Below, piece by piece: positions 45,465-53,913 of a DNA stretch of 64,000 bases. The stretch lies in assembly GCA_964630665.1 (NCBI GenBank), contig CAZVVN010000007.1:10637-74636 (forward strand). Direction: 5' to 3'. Numbering within the stretch: the stretch's first letter is position 1; every line of letters begins with the position of its first letter. The position numbers and the translations under genes were made by a program. This DNA comes from UBA9619 sp964630665. GTDB lineage: Bacteria; Pseudomonadota; Gammaproteobacteria; Arenicellales; UBA868. The notes below the pieces were generated by a model. The model had not been told where the DNA came from. It saw only the letters and a list, made by a program, of their open reading frames with translations, and ran no database searches.

Positions 45465-46496
45465 TCAGGACACCCCGACGATATTAGCGATCAGCGACAT
45501 GCGCAGTGGCACGGAAAACCCAATCTGCTTGAAGTAGAGTTCGTGGACAGTATTGTCTATCCCGAAATCGAACTCACCTTCGTTGCGGGGCAGAGAATGC
45601 ATGACGCCAACGGTCTTGCCGCCTTTTTCCTGGATTCTGCTCAGACCCTCTACGGTGAAATAGTAGCCTTCCATTTTCTTCATGAAATCGTCACGGCCGG
45701 GGTCACCCTTCTTTACCGAACAGCCGGGAAGGTACAACAGGTCAATGCCCTGGTCCGCAATCAGCTCTTCCTGCTGGCTGATTGCAAGATCATTGTACTC
45801 CTCGTACCGGGCGCCCATTGCGTCTAGTTTCTCGCGAATGACATCCGGGGTACGCAACCCGGTGGTTCCTGAGTAAACAATTCTGGCACCCATGCGGGCC
45901 AGCCCCAATGCAAAGGACTGTCCCGATCGTGCCCGCGACAGGTCCGGCGTTGCGATCATTACGGTCATGGCTTGGAAATCTCCACCCAGAACCCGCCAGG
46001 CCGTATACATATCCAGCAACCCCTGCGTTGGATGAGTCACATCACCATAGCCACCACTGATGATGGGCACGCTGTCGCTGCCCAGCGCCTGAAGATCGGC
46101 CAGCACTCGTTCGTCGTCTGGGTGGCGGAGCACCAGCACATCGGCGTACTGCGCGATGACCCGGATCGAATCGTACAACGACTCATTCTTGGCGGCCGAT
46201 GAACTGATAAGAGGGTTCGACTCGGTCAACACATTGCCGCCCAACCGGTACATGGCGGTCTCGTGGCTGAAACGCGTCCGGGTACTGGGCTGGAAGAACA
46301 AGGTACACAGAATCCGGTGCCGGAGCAGTTCCAGACCGCTGCGCCAGTAAGGTTCGAGCATCTCGGCCGTTAGGAACAGATTGCTGAGTTCATCCGGCGA
46401 CAGGTCGTCAATAAACGTCAGGTGCCGGCCCTTGATACCGGTTTTCTCTACCTGTGCATGGATGTCTCTGGGGCCGAAATCCGCAGTCAATGCCAT
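45465..46496 (-). CDS. Aspartate/ornithine carbamoyltransferase family protein, substrate unknown
   Basis: A 343-residue transcarbamylase. The carbamoyl-phosphate motif is FFQPSTRTRFSHETAMYRLGG, and HPTQGLLDMYT and MHSLPRNEGEF (the HPLPR position) are present. The loop that supplies Lys-84 in ATCase reads SSAAKNESLYDSIRVIAQYAD, lacking the usual KGE-T wording. The amino-acid side is not clearly ATCase or OTCase. It heads the ureide operon. Cryptic transcarbamylases such as YgeW are known from purine clusters. It could make or use carbamoyl phosphate on a ureide. True pyrB is normally in a pyrimidine context, which is absent here. Confidence 0.75.
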   Translation of the reverse strand: MALTADFGPRDIHAQVEKTGIKGRHLTFIDDLSPDELSNLFLTAEMLEPYWRSGLELLRHRILCTLFFQPSTRTRFSHETAMYRLGGNVLTESNPLISSSAAKNESLYDSIRVIAQYADVLVLRHPDDERVLADLQALGSDSVPIISGGYGDVTHPTQGLLDMYTAWRVLGGDFQAMTVMIATPDLSRARSGQSFALGLARMGARIVYSGTTGLRTPDVIREKLDAMGARYEEYNDLAISQQEELIADQGIDLLYLPGCSVKKGDPGRDDFMKKMEGYYFTVEGLSRIQEKGGKTVGVMHSLPRNEGEFDFGIDNTVHELYFKQIGFSVPLRMSLIANIVGVS

Positions 46497-46816
46497 CGTG
46501 GTGCTTCCTCATCGCTCTCTGGTGGTTCTTGAAATACTGTCCCTCGGGCTGCTGCCCGCCCAAGGCAGCCCACAGCCGCCAGCACGACCTCAGAAACGAT
46601 GGCTGGGCTATGGAGGTACCGCACGCAAGGCCCGCAGCAGCGGACCGGCATTCTAAAGGAATTCAGCTGTATTGTGCGCGTAGACTGGGCCTTTTTAAGG
46701 GCCCAACGGTGCGTTTGTCGGATGCCCAGGGAAGGCCAGCGAATCGTTTTGCTGGGTCTGGCCTGGGCGGCTGCGACAGCAGGGAGTCGATGGGCTGAAC
46801 TGGCATATTGGTAAAG
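46497..46816. promoter_or_regulatory. 320-bp control region of the ureide operon, with inverted repeat
   Basis: No gene is supportable between uraD and the transcarbamylase gene. The region should hold the promoter of the minus-strand ureide run. GGGCTGC (46546-46552) and GCAGCCC (46565-46571) form a 7-bp inverted repeat about 50 bp upstream of the first ATG, placed as an operator could be. GGGCC/TT and AAGGGCCC at 46687-46704 form a weaker, imperfect repeat. Confidence 0.4.
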
Positions 46817-47377
46817 TCATGCTGGCGCCAACGAAGTGCCGATCTGTTGCAGCCGCAGCCCGGCAATGCGGTGAACCTGGCGGAGCGCCTCGGCAAACTC
46901 CTGCTCGGCATCGTTGTCGATTCGACTGCGGAAGTTCTCAAGGATCTGCTGACGATCACGCCCCCGCACTGCCAGGATATAGGGGAAACCGAACTTTTCG
47001 GTATAGCGAGCATTGAGATCCTGAAACTTGGCGTACTCATGGGGGCTGCACTGGTCCAGTCCTGCGCCGGCCTGTTCGCTGGCCGACGCGGCGGTCAACT
47101 CACCGCGCTTTGCCAACCGTCCTGCCAGATCCGGATGGGCTCGCAGCAAGGCGAGCTGTGCATCCTTCCCGGCACCATCAACGATACCGGCAAGGGTGCT
47201 GCAAAGTCCCTGCGTGGTGTTGTCAACGGCCGTTAATCCCCGGTCCCAGGCCTGCTCTGCCACCCAGGGCGACTTTTCATAAACACCTCCGAAAATCCGG
47301 ACGAACTCAAGCCGGTTCATGGCGAGCGGCCGCCTGCCACCAACAGCTGAGTCCATGTCGGCTGAAAGGTCAGCCAT
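46817..47377 (-). CDS. uraD: 2-oxo-4-hydroxy-4-carboxy-5-ureidoimidazoline (OHCU) decarboxylase
   Basis: Decarboxylates OHCU to S-allantoin, the last step of urate breakdown to allantoin. The catalytic His is in LLRAHPDLAGRLA. Other conserved parts are FVRIFGGVYEKSPWVAEQAW, LNARYTEKFGFPYILAVRG and FRSRIDNDAEQEFAEAL. The start is the ATG at 47377, which shares a base with the puuE stop (TGATG), so the two are translated together. The N-terminal 20 residues are extra compared with the usual start at NRLEFVRIF, where a second ATG exists. Confidence 0.9.
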   Translation of the reverse strand: MADLSADMDSAVGGRRPLAMNRLEFVRIFGGVYEKSPWVAEQAWDRGLTAVDNTTQGLCSTLAGIVDGAGKDAQLALLRAHPDLAGRLAKRGELTAASASEQAGAGLDQCSPHEYAKFQDLNARYTEKFGFPYILAVRGRDRQQILENFRSRIDNDAEQEFAEALRQVHRIAGLRLQQIGTSLAPA

Positions 47378-48303
47378 CACGACCCTCGGGCAGCGGGATG
47401 ATGCGTGCACCAGTGCCGGGCAATATCAATGCGCCGGCAGAACCACACGCCCTCGTGACTCAAAGCGTGATCGATGAACTGCTCCACGGCCCGGATCCGT
47501 CCGGGCCGCCCAGCCAGGCGACAGTGCAACCCTACCGACATCATGCGTGGCGTACGTGCGCCTTCCTCATAGAGCGTGTCAAAGGCGTCGCGCAGGTAAC
47601 CCAGAAACTGCTCCCCGGAGTTGAATCCCTGGGGCGTAGCGAAACGCATGTCGTTCGCATCCAGGGTGTAAGGCACTACCAGGTGGTCTGTGCCCTGAAC
47701 CTGGGTCCAGAACGGCAGATCATCGTTGTAGTCGTCGGCGTCATACAGGAACCCCCCTTCCTCGACTACCAGACGCCGGGTATTCTCACTGGTTCGACCG
47801 GTGTACCAACCCAGTGGCCGCTCACCGGTGAGTCGCTGGATGATCTCGATCGCCTTGTGCAGATGCTCACGTTCGATCTCATCGGGTACGTCGCGGTAGT
47901 CGATCCAGCGATAGCCGTGTGAGCAGATCTCGTGGCCGGCCTTCATCACGGCCTCGGCAACCTGCGGATTACGCTCCAGTGCCATCGCCACTCCGAACAG
48001 TGTGATCGGTATCGATTTACGCTCGAAAAGATCCAGCAGGCGCCACACCCCTACCCTGGACCCGTATTCGTAGATCGATTCCATACTCATATGCCGCTGA
48101 CCGGACCAGGCCTGTGCCCCGACGATCTCAGACAGAAACGCCTCGGACGCCGAATCACCGTGCAGGACGCAGTTTTCACCGCCTTCTTCGTAGTTGAGGA
48201 CGAACTGCAGGGCAAGTCGTGCACCACCGGGCCAATTCACTGGCGGTACTACGGGACCGTATCCAACCAGGTCGCGTGGATAGTCGTTAACGGTTGTTGT
48301 CAT
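47377..48303 (-). CDS. puuE: Allantoinase PuuE (polysaccharide-deacetylase fold)
   Basis: A cofactor-independent allantoinase that opens allantoin to allantoate. The family is clear from YPRDLVGYGPVVPPVNWP at the N-terminus, NYEEGGENCVLHGD, GHEICSHGYRWIDYR and WYTGRTSENTRRLV. The length of 308 residues is normal. The ATG at 48303 gives the usual N-terminus MTTTVNDYPRD. It diverges from uraH across a 231-bp regulatory gap and is coupled to uraD. Confidence 0.93.
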   Translation of the reverse strand: MTTTVNDYPRDLVGYGPVVPPVNWPGGARLALQFVLNYEEGGENCVLHGDSASEAFLSEIVGAQAWSGQRHMSMESIYEYGSRVGVWRLLDLFERKSIPITLFGVAMALERNPQVAEAVMKAGHEICSHGYRWIDYRDVPDEIEREHLHKAIEIIQRLTGERPLGWYTGRTSENTRRLVVEEGGFLYDADDYNDDLPFWTQVQGTDHLVVPYTLDANDMRFATPQGFNSGEQFLGYLRDAFDTLYEEGARTPRMMSVGLHCRLAGRPGRIRAVEQFIDHALSHEGVWFCRRIDIARHWCTHHPAARGS

Positions 48304-48534
48304 CGCTCTCGCTCCGATAGGCAACACCGTCTCAGCCGGTCAGGCGATCAGTGCTGCGGCCACAACAGGGCATTAAAGATATTTTCAATTAGTCGCAAAA
48401 AATGTTTAAAGTTGCTTTTGGCTGAGGCAGGACACCAGCCACCAGGCCAGAAAACCTGGCCAGGTGTAGCCTGACGGCTGGACACAAGCTGGCCCGGCAC
48501 ACGTCACCTGTGCAACTGTAGCGGGAGCAACCCG
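48304..48534. promoter_or_regulatory. Divergent control region puuE/uraH with imperfect inverted repeat
   Basis: This 231-bp gap must hold promoters for both arms of the purine cluster. An AT-rich stretch (about 48370-48417) is flanked by GC-rich DNA. ACCAGGCCAG (48441-48450), loop AAAAC and CTGGCCAGGT (48456-48465) form a 10-bp inverted repeat with one A:A mismatch. It is a good candidate for a regulator site. No regulator gene is visible in the cluster. Confidence 0.5.
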
Positions 48535-48885
48535 ATGGGACAACTGACCACCCACGTACTGGATACCACCTCCGGACGACCGGCTGGGGGTATGGCCTGG
48601 ACCCTTCACCGGGCTGACGAGACCCGTACGATCCTGACCTCCGGACGTACGAATAACGATGGCCGCAACGACGGCCCGGTACTTGAGGGGGCCGATTTCT
48701 GTGCCGGCACCTATGAATTCGTCTTTTTTGCTGGAGACTACTTTCGCGACTCGGGATCGGTACTGACCGAACCGGCGTTTCTTGACCAGGTCGTGATCCG
48801 TTTCGGCATTGCTGACGCCGCCAGTCACTATCACGTACCGCTGCTTGTCTCGCCATATGGCTACAGCACCTACCGCGGAAGCTGA
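48535..48885 (+). CDS. uraH: 5-hydroxyisourate hydrolase (transthyretin-like)
   Basis: Hydrolyses 5-hydroxyisourate, the product of urate oxidase, to OHCU. The 116-residue protein starts MGQLTTHVLDTTSGRPAGGM with the catalytic His, has SHYHVPLLVSPYGYSTY near the end, and finishes in the diagnostic YRGS tetrapeptide. A good SD (GCGGGAG) precedes the ATG. Its last 29 bp overlap the start of xdhA in another frame, so this arm runs as one operon from uraH to xdhC. Confidence 0.95.
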   Translation: MGQLTTHVLDTTSGRPAGGMAWTLHRADETRTILTSGRTNNDGRNDGPVLEGADFCAGTYEFVFFAGDYFRDSGSVLTEPAFLDQVVIRFGIADAASHYHVPLLVSPYGYSTYRGS

Positions 48886-50407
48886 CCGGCCCCGAAGGGC
48901 CAGCGACAACCCAGTGCAGAACACCAGAAACACGGTCCGCTTCCTGCTCGGTCTGGAACCGGTGCAGGTAGCCCTTGATGATCCGAACCTCACACTACTG
49001 GAATACCTGCGCGTCATCGCGAGACTCACCGGAACCAAGGAAGGCTGTGCGGAAGGCGACTGTGGCGCCTGCACCGTTCTGATCGGCGAGTGCCGGGACG
49101 GTCGTATGCACTACAGTGCTGCCAACGCCTGCATTCTACTGCTCGGCATGGTCGATGGCAGACAGGTCGTCACGGTCGAGCATCTTTCTGACAGCGGTCC
49201 TAATTTGATCCAGCAGGCGATGGCTGACCAGCACGCCTCTCAGTGCGGCTTCTGCACCCCGGGGTTTGTCATGTCGATCACTGCTCTCAAGCTGTCCCTG
49301 GGCGAAGACGCAGCAGCCGATCTCCCCAACCGCGCACTGATCGATGAAAACCTGGCCGGCAATCTGTGCCGCTGTACCGGCTACGGCCCGATCATCGAAG
49401 CCGCGCGGCAGGCCTGCGCCCAACCCCTGCCTGTGAGCTGGCAGACCTTTTCGTCAACCGCCCTGGCCGTGCTTGCCGGCTGGCAACAGGACCCGTCTCC
49501 ACTGCACTGCCAGGGCAGACTGGGTCTTTTTGCTGCTCCCCGGTCTACAGTCGACCTGCTCGAGTACCTGTCAGAGCACCCGCAGGCGACGGTACTCGCC
49601 GGAGCCACCGACATCGGGCTCTGGATCACCAAACAGGGCCGGCAACTGCCTGTGCTGCTTTATCTTGGGCAACTACCGGAGCTCAAGTCGCTGAAGAACA
49701 ACGGCGACACCCTCGAGATCGGTGCCGCTGTCCCGATCCACGAAGCGCAGCCCGCGCTGGCCGCACTATCGCCTGATCTTGCACGATTGCTGTGCCGCTT
49801 CGGCTCACGCCAGGTCCGGAACGTCGGGACTGTCGGTGGCAACATCGCCAACGGCTCACCCGTCGGTGATCTGCCACCGGCTCTGATTGCACTCGGTGCC
49901 AGACTCAAGATACAGGGGCACACAGGCCAGCGTGAGATCGCGTTGGAAGATTTCTTTGTCGACTATGGCCAGCAGGATCTGCTGCCGGGAGAGTTTCTCG
50001 CCTCGGTCATTGTGCCACTAAAGAACGACATCCAGTTCTACTGCTGGAAAGTTTCCAAGCGATTCGACCAGGACATCTCCGCAGTACTCGGCGCATTCGC
50101 CATGCAAATCGAAACCGGCAGCGTACAGCGGGCGCGGATCTGTTTCGGCGGCATGGCAGCGACCCCGCGCCGGGCGTACCACTGCGAGGCAGCACTCAAA
50201 GATCAGCCGCTAGACGGTAAGACCCTGGACCGGGCCCGCGACGCTCTTGAACGTGACTTCGAACCGATCTCCGACCTACGCGCCAGCAGCGGCTACCGTC
50301 AGCGGATCGCCGGGAATCTTCTGGAAAAAACTTTCCTGTCGATGACAGGTACGCAGCCGACAGAGTTGTACGATGGTCTCCTCGCACCCGGCCACAGCCA
50401 TGGCTGA
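48857..50407 (+). CDS. xdhA: Xanthine dehydrogenase small subunit (2Fe-2S and FAD)
   Basis: A 516-residue subunit. The plant-type 2Fe-2S cluster is in GCAEGDCGACTVLIG, and the second cluster is in CGFCTPGFV with CRCTGYGPIIEAA. The FAD-binding domain follows, with VLAGATDIGLWITK and the conserved GNIANGSPVGDLPPAL. The subunit passes electrons from the molybdenum site to NAD. The ATG at 48857 is preferred because it overlaps the uraH end only slightly; the frame is open 16 codons further up. The stop overlaps the xdhB start by 8 bp. Confidence 0.94.
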   Translation: MATAPTAEADRPRRASDNPVQNTRNTVRFLLGLEPVQVALDDPNLTLLEYLRVIARLTGTKEGCAEGDCGACTVLIGECRDGRMHYSAANACILLLGMVDGRQVVTVEHLSDSGPNLIQQAMADQHASQCGFCTPGFVMSITALKLSLGEDAAADLPNRALIDENLAGNLCRCTGYGPIIEAARQACAQPLPVSWQTFSSTALAVLAGWQQDPSPLHCQGRLGLFAAPRSTVDLLEYLSEHPQATVLAGATDIGLWITKQGRQLPVLLYLGQLPELKSLKNNGDTLEIGAAVPIHEAQPALAALSPDLARLLCRFGSRQVRNVGTVGGNIANGSPVGDLPPALIALGARLKIQGHTGQREIALEDFFVDYGQQDLLPGEFLASVIVPLKNDIQFYCWKVSKRFDQDISAVLGAFAMQIETGSVQRARICFGGMAATPRRAYHCEAALKDQPLDGKTLDRARDALERDFEPISDLRASSGYRQRIAGNLLEKTFLSMTGTQPTELYDGLLAPGHSHG

Positions 50408-52721
50408 TAGTGCCGGGATATACGGGACTCCGGGCCAGGCGCTGCAACACGACAGTGCGCTCAAGCACACCACTGGCGAAGCGCTGTACATCGACGACCT
50501 TCCGGAACCGGTCGGAACCCTGCACCTGGCGCCGGGTGGAGCGGACAGTGTCTGCGGCCAGATCCGCAAGCTGGACCTTTCTGCTGTTCACTCGGCGCCG
50601 GGCGTCATTGCAGTACTGACAGCAAAAGACGTGCCGGGTACCAATGACATCAGCCCGACCCACTGTGGCGACGACCCGGTTCTTGCCGAGTCCGAGATCC
50701 GGTTTTTCGGCGAGCCGGTTTTTGCGGTCGTTGCGAGGAGCCACCGCGAGGCCCGTGAAGCGGCACGTCGCGGGCAGATAGACATTGACCCGGTCGAGCC
50801 AGTCCTGACTATCGACCAGGCCCTGGCAGCCGGCAGCTATGTCAGTGAGCAACAGCAGCTGCAGCGCGGCGACTGGCACGGCGCCCTGGAGCACTCCCCC
50901 CGGCGCATACTGGGCCGGACCGTGAGCGGCAGCCAGGACCACTTTTACCTCGAGGGGCAGGTGTCGTTGGCAACCCCGGGTGAAGATGGCGGGGTACACA
51001 TTCATTCATCAACCCAGCACCCTTCTGAGATCCAGCATGCTGCCGCGCTTGTGCTGGGGCTGACGGATGCAGCCGTTACAGTAGAGGTGCGGCGGATGGG
51101 AGGCGGCTTTGGGGGCAAGGAAACGCAGGCGGCGCAGTGGGCTGTACTGGCGGCTCTTGCCGCGGTCACAACGGGTCAGCCCGTCAAGTGCCGGCTTGAT
51201 CGTGACGATGACATGATCATGACTGGCAAGCGGCACGATTTCTCAAGCGAGTGGACCGTGGGTTTTGACGATGACGGGCGGATACTGGCAGCCGACATTC
51301 ACATGGCGTCGCGTTGCGGTTGTTCCCGCGACCTGTCGGATCCGGTCAACGACCGGGCTCTGTTTCACGCGGACAACGCCTACTACTATCCAGCGTTTCG
51401 AATCCGTTCCGACCGCTGCCGCACCAACACCGTCTCCAACACTGCATTTCGCGGCTTTGGTGCACCGCAGGGCATGATGATCGCAGAACAGATGCTCCAG
51501 TCGATCGCTCATCAGCTGGGCAAAGATCCTCTGGATATTCGGAAACTCAACTTTTACGGCAAAACCCAACGCGATGTCACTCCGTATCACATGCGTGTCG
51601 AGGATTTCATTCTGGATGAACTGACTGAGGAACTGGAAAACTCGAGCCGTTACCGTGAACGCCGGCGCTCAGTTGACGAATTCAACAGCTCCAGCACCAT
51701 CTTGCGACGCGGCCTGGCCCTGACGCCGGTCAAGTTCGGCATCTCCTTTACCAACACACCCCTGAATCAGGCCGGTGCCCTGCTGCACGTCTACAAGGAC
51801 GGCAGTATCCACCTGAACCACGGCGGCACCGAAATGGGCCAGGGGCTTTTCACCAAGGTCGCCCAGATCGTCGCCGAGGAACTGCAGGTGGGCCTCGAAA
51901 CCATTCAGATCACAGCGACCCAGACAGGCAAAGTCCCAAACACATCGGCCACTGCAGCATCATCCGGTACAGACCTCAATGGTATGGCGGCGCGCAATGC
52001 AGCCCAGACCATCCGGCAGCGACTGACCGCATTCGCCGCCAGTCACTACAAGGTGCTGGAAAGTGAAGTCGCTTTTCGGCCTGACCGGGTACGGGTGGGA
52101 GGGACCGAGATGAGTTTCGCTGACCTCGTGATGCAGGCCTACCTCAACCGCATCCAGCTTTCGGCCACCGGTTTCTACCGGACCCCGAAGATCTGGTGGG
52201 ATCCCAACAAAGCGCAGGGACGCCCGTTTTACTACTTTGCCTATGGCGCCGCAGTGACAGAAGTCATGATCGACACGCTGACCGGTGAGAACCGTGTGCT
52301 TGCAGTGGACATCCTCCACGACGTCGGCCGCTCGCTCAACCCGGCGATTGACGCTGGCCAGATCGAGGGGGGATTCATCCAGGGCATGGGCTGGCTGACC
52401 ACCGAGGAGGTGGTCTGGGAAAACGACGGCCGCCTCGCGACCCACGCACCGTCTACCTACAAAATACCCACCTGCAGAGACCGCCCCGAGCATTTCCGGC
52501 TGCAGATTTTCAGCCGAGGTGAAAACCGGGAGGAGACCGTCTACCGCTCCAAGGCCGTCGGCGAACCGCCGCTGATGCTGGCATTGTCGGTCCACCAGGC
52601 GATCACCGATGCCGTCGCCAGTCTCAGTAACGAGACCGAGTTGCCGCAACTGGATGCACCGGCAACACCCGAGGCCATTCTGGCTGCCGTGGACACCGTT
52701 CGAGCGAGTACCACCCCGTGA
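50400..52721 (+). CDS. xdhB: Xanthine dehydrogenase molybdopterin-binding subunit
   Basis: A 773-residue catalytic subunit that oxidises hypoxanthine and xanthine to urate. Molybdopterin motifs are GGGFGGKETQ, NTAFRGFGAPQGM, GGTEMGQGLFTKVAQ and ASSGTDLNG. The catalytic Glu is in KAVGEPPLMLAL near the C-terminus. The ATG at 50400 is chosen; another ATG at 50373 would give a 35-bp overlap with xdhA. It is followed by xdhC with a GTGA overlap. Confidence 0.94.
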   Translation: MADSAGIYGTPGQALQHDSALKHTTGEALYIDDLPEPVGTLHLAPGGADSVCGQIRKLDLSAVHSAPGVIAVLTAKDVPGTNDISPTHCGDDPVLAESEIRFFGEPVFAVVARSHREAREAARRGQIDIDPVEPVLTIDQALAAGSYVSEQQQLQRGDWHGALEHSPRRILGRTVSGSQDHFYLEGQVSLATPGEDGGVHIHSSTQHPSEIQHAAALVLGLTDAAVTVEVRRMGGGFGGKETQAAQWAVLAALAAVTTGQPVKCRLDRDDDMIMTGKRHDFSSEWTVGFDDDGRILAADIHMASRCGCSRDLSDPVNDRALFHADNAYYYPAFRIRSDRCRTNTVSNTAFRGFGAPQGMMIAEQMLQSIAHQLGKDPLDIRKLNFYGKTQRDVTPYHMRVEDFILDELTEELENSSRYRERRRSVDEFNSSSTILRRGLALTPVKFGISFTNTPLNQAGALLHVYKDGSIHLNHGGTEMGQGLFTKVAQIVAEELQVGLETIQITATQTGKVPNTSATAASSGTDLNGMAARNAAQTIRQRLTAFAASHYKVLESEVAFRPDRVRVGGTEMSFADLVMQAYLNRIQLSATGFYRTPKIWWDPNKAQGRPFYYFAYGAAVTEVMIDTLTGENRVLAVDILHDVGRSLNPAIDAGQIEGGFIQGMGWLTTEEVVWENDGRLATHAPSTYKIPTCRDRPEHFRLQIFSRGENREETVYRSKAVGEPPLMLALSVHQAITDAVASLSNETELPQLDAPATPEAILAAVDTVRASTTP

Positions 52722-53740
52722 CACCAGTCGGGCCTATCGTGGCGGGGGCACCGGGGCCTGTGGACTGGATCGCGGCTGCACAGGGTCTGCTCAGGGAACA
52801 TCAGCGCGCTGTACTCACCATGCTGACCGAAGAACGCGGCTCTACGCCGCGCGGCACCGGTACCTGGATGCTGGTCAGCAGCACCGCCAGTCTGGGGACA
52901 CTGGGTGGTGGTGAGCTGGAGCGGATGGTCGACGAAGCAGCACAGGCCATGCTGTCGGACCAGGGGGGCTGGCAACGCTCAACGCTGCGCTGCGTGCTCG
53001 GTCCCGATCTGAACCAGTGCTGCGGCGGCGCAGTTGCTGTCACGCTGGAGCCCCTGGACAGGACCACCTTGACGTGGCTCAGTAGAGCCGCTGAGGCAGC
53101 CTGCGGCGACACCCCGACTGCGGTCCTGTTCGACATCACCGAACCCGGCCGCAGACCTGAAGTGATCCGGCTGCCGGACAACCTGGTCAGCATCGGCGAG
53201 GTACATCTTCAGCCGCTGGTCGATGATCGTCCCCGGGTATTTCTTTTCGGGGCCGGCCACGTTGGGCGTTCGGTCGCAACCATCGCGGGCCAACTGCCGC
53301 TACGTCTGACCGTACTCGACTCCCGCCAGCCGATGCGCTCACTCATCCCACGGTCCGACAACGTCACGGTGATCGACCTGGCAGACCCGCAGGCCGAGAT
53401 CTGTGGTATCGCCGCCGGCAGCGCGGCATTGGTCATGACCCACAGCCATGAACTCGACTACTCGCTGTGTCGCGCTCTGCTGGCAAACAACGGGTTGAAT
53501 TTCATCGGCCTGATCGGCAGTCGCAGCAAGGCCAAACGTTTCCGTCGCCGTCTTGTCGACGATGGAGTGCCTGCCAGTACCTTGACCAGGCTGATCAGCC
53601 CGATCGGACAGTCCGGTCCGAACGGCAAAGAACCTGGTGTGATCGCCCTGGCAGCCCTCGCCGAGGTGTTGAGCGCATTGAAAGGATCGAGAACCGAGGA
53701 CAAAACAGAGCCGAATGACCAGGACAACCCTCACCTGTAG
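52718..53740 (+). CDS. xdhC: Xanthine dehydrogenase accessory protein XdhC
   Basis: XdhC binds and sulfurates the molybdenum cofactor before insertion into XdhB. The N-terminal part has ERGSTPRGTGTWM and LGGGELERMVDEA. A Cys pair occurs in NQCCGGAV, and the C-terminal Rossmann domain has LFGAGHVGRSVATIAG and IGLIGSRSKAKRF. The start is a GTG overlapping the xdhB stop (GTGA). The length of 340 residues is usual. It ends the uraH-xdhABC unit, followed by a 173-bp gap. Confidence 0.92.
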   Translation: MTPVGPIVAGAPGPVDWIAAAQGLLREHQRAVLTMLTEERGSTPRGTGTWMLVSSTASLGTLGGGELERMVDEAAQAMLSDQGGWQRSTLRCVLGPDLNQCCGGAVAVTLEPLDRTTLTWLSRAAEAACGDTPTAVLFDITEPGRRPEVIRLPDNLVSIGEVHLQPLVDDRPRVFLFGAGHVGRSVATIAGQLPLRLTVLDSRQPMRSLIPRSDNVTVIDLADPQAEICGIAAGSAALVMTHSHELDYSLCRALLANNGLNFIGLIGSRSKAKRFRRRLVDDGVPASTLTRLISPIGQSGPNGKEPGVIALAALAEVLSALKGSRTEDKTEPNDQDNPHL

Positions 53741-53913
53741 CACGTGTAAGTGGTACTGGCGATTCCAAGGGCCCATCGCTTGAGCGCTCGTTGCTCACGA
53801 ATCGAAGGTAAAACAGGATAAGATTTCACCCTAATCCCGCGCTGGGGAGCCCGCCGGAGATCTTCAGGCTGCCGGGCGCTCACCATCACGCCACGAACTG
53901 CCATTAGAGGACA

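Noticed and set aside
46454..46798. A 114-codon plus-strand frame in the ureide operon control region
   Set aside because: It overlaps the start of the transcarbamylase gene, lacks a ribosome site and has the composition of a shadow frame.
48857..52721. Reading xdhAB as a CO dehydrogenase or other molybdenum hydroxylase
   Set aside because: The two-subunit layout with FeS and FAD in one chain, an adjacent xdhC and urate-pathway neighbours fit xanthine dehydrogenase. CO dehydrogenase has three subunits.
53741..53913. Possible purine riboswitch before the importer operon
   Set aside because: I looked for the three-way junction pattern of purine aptamers and saw no conserved loops. Only a possible -10 (TAAGAT near 53819) was noted, without a matching -35.
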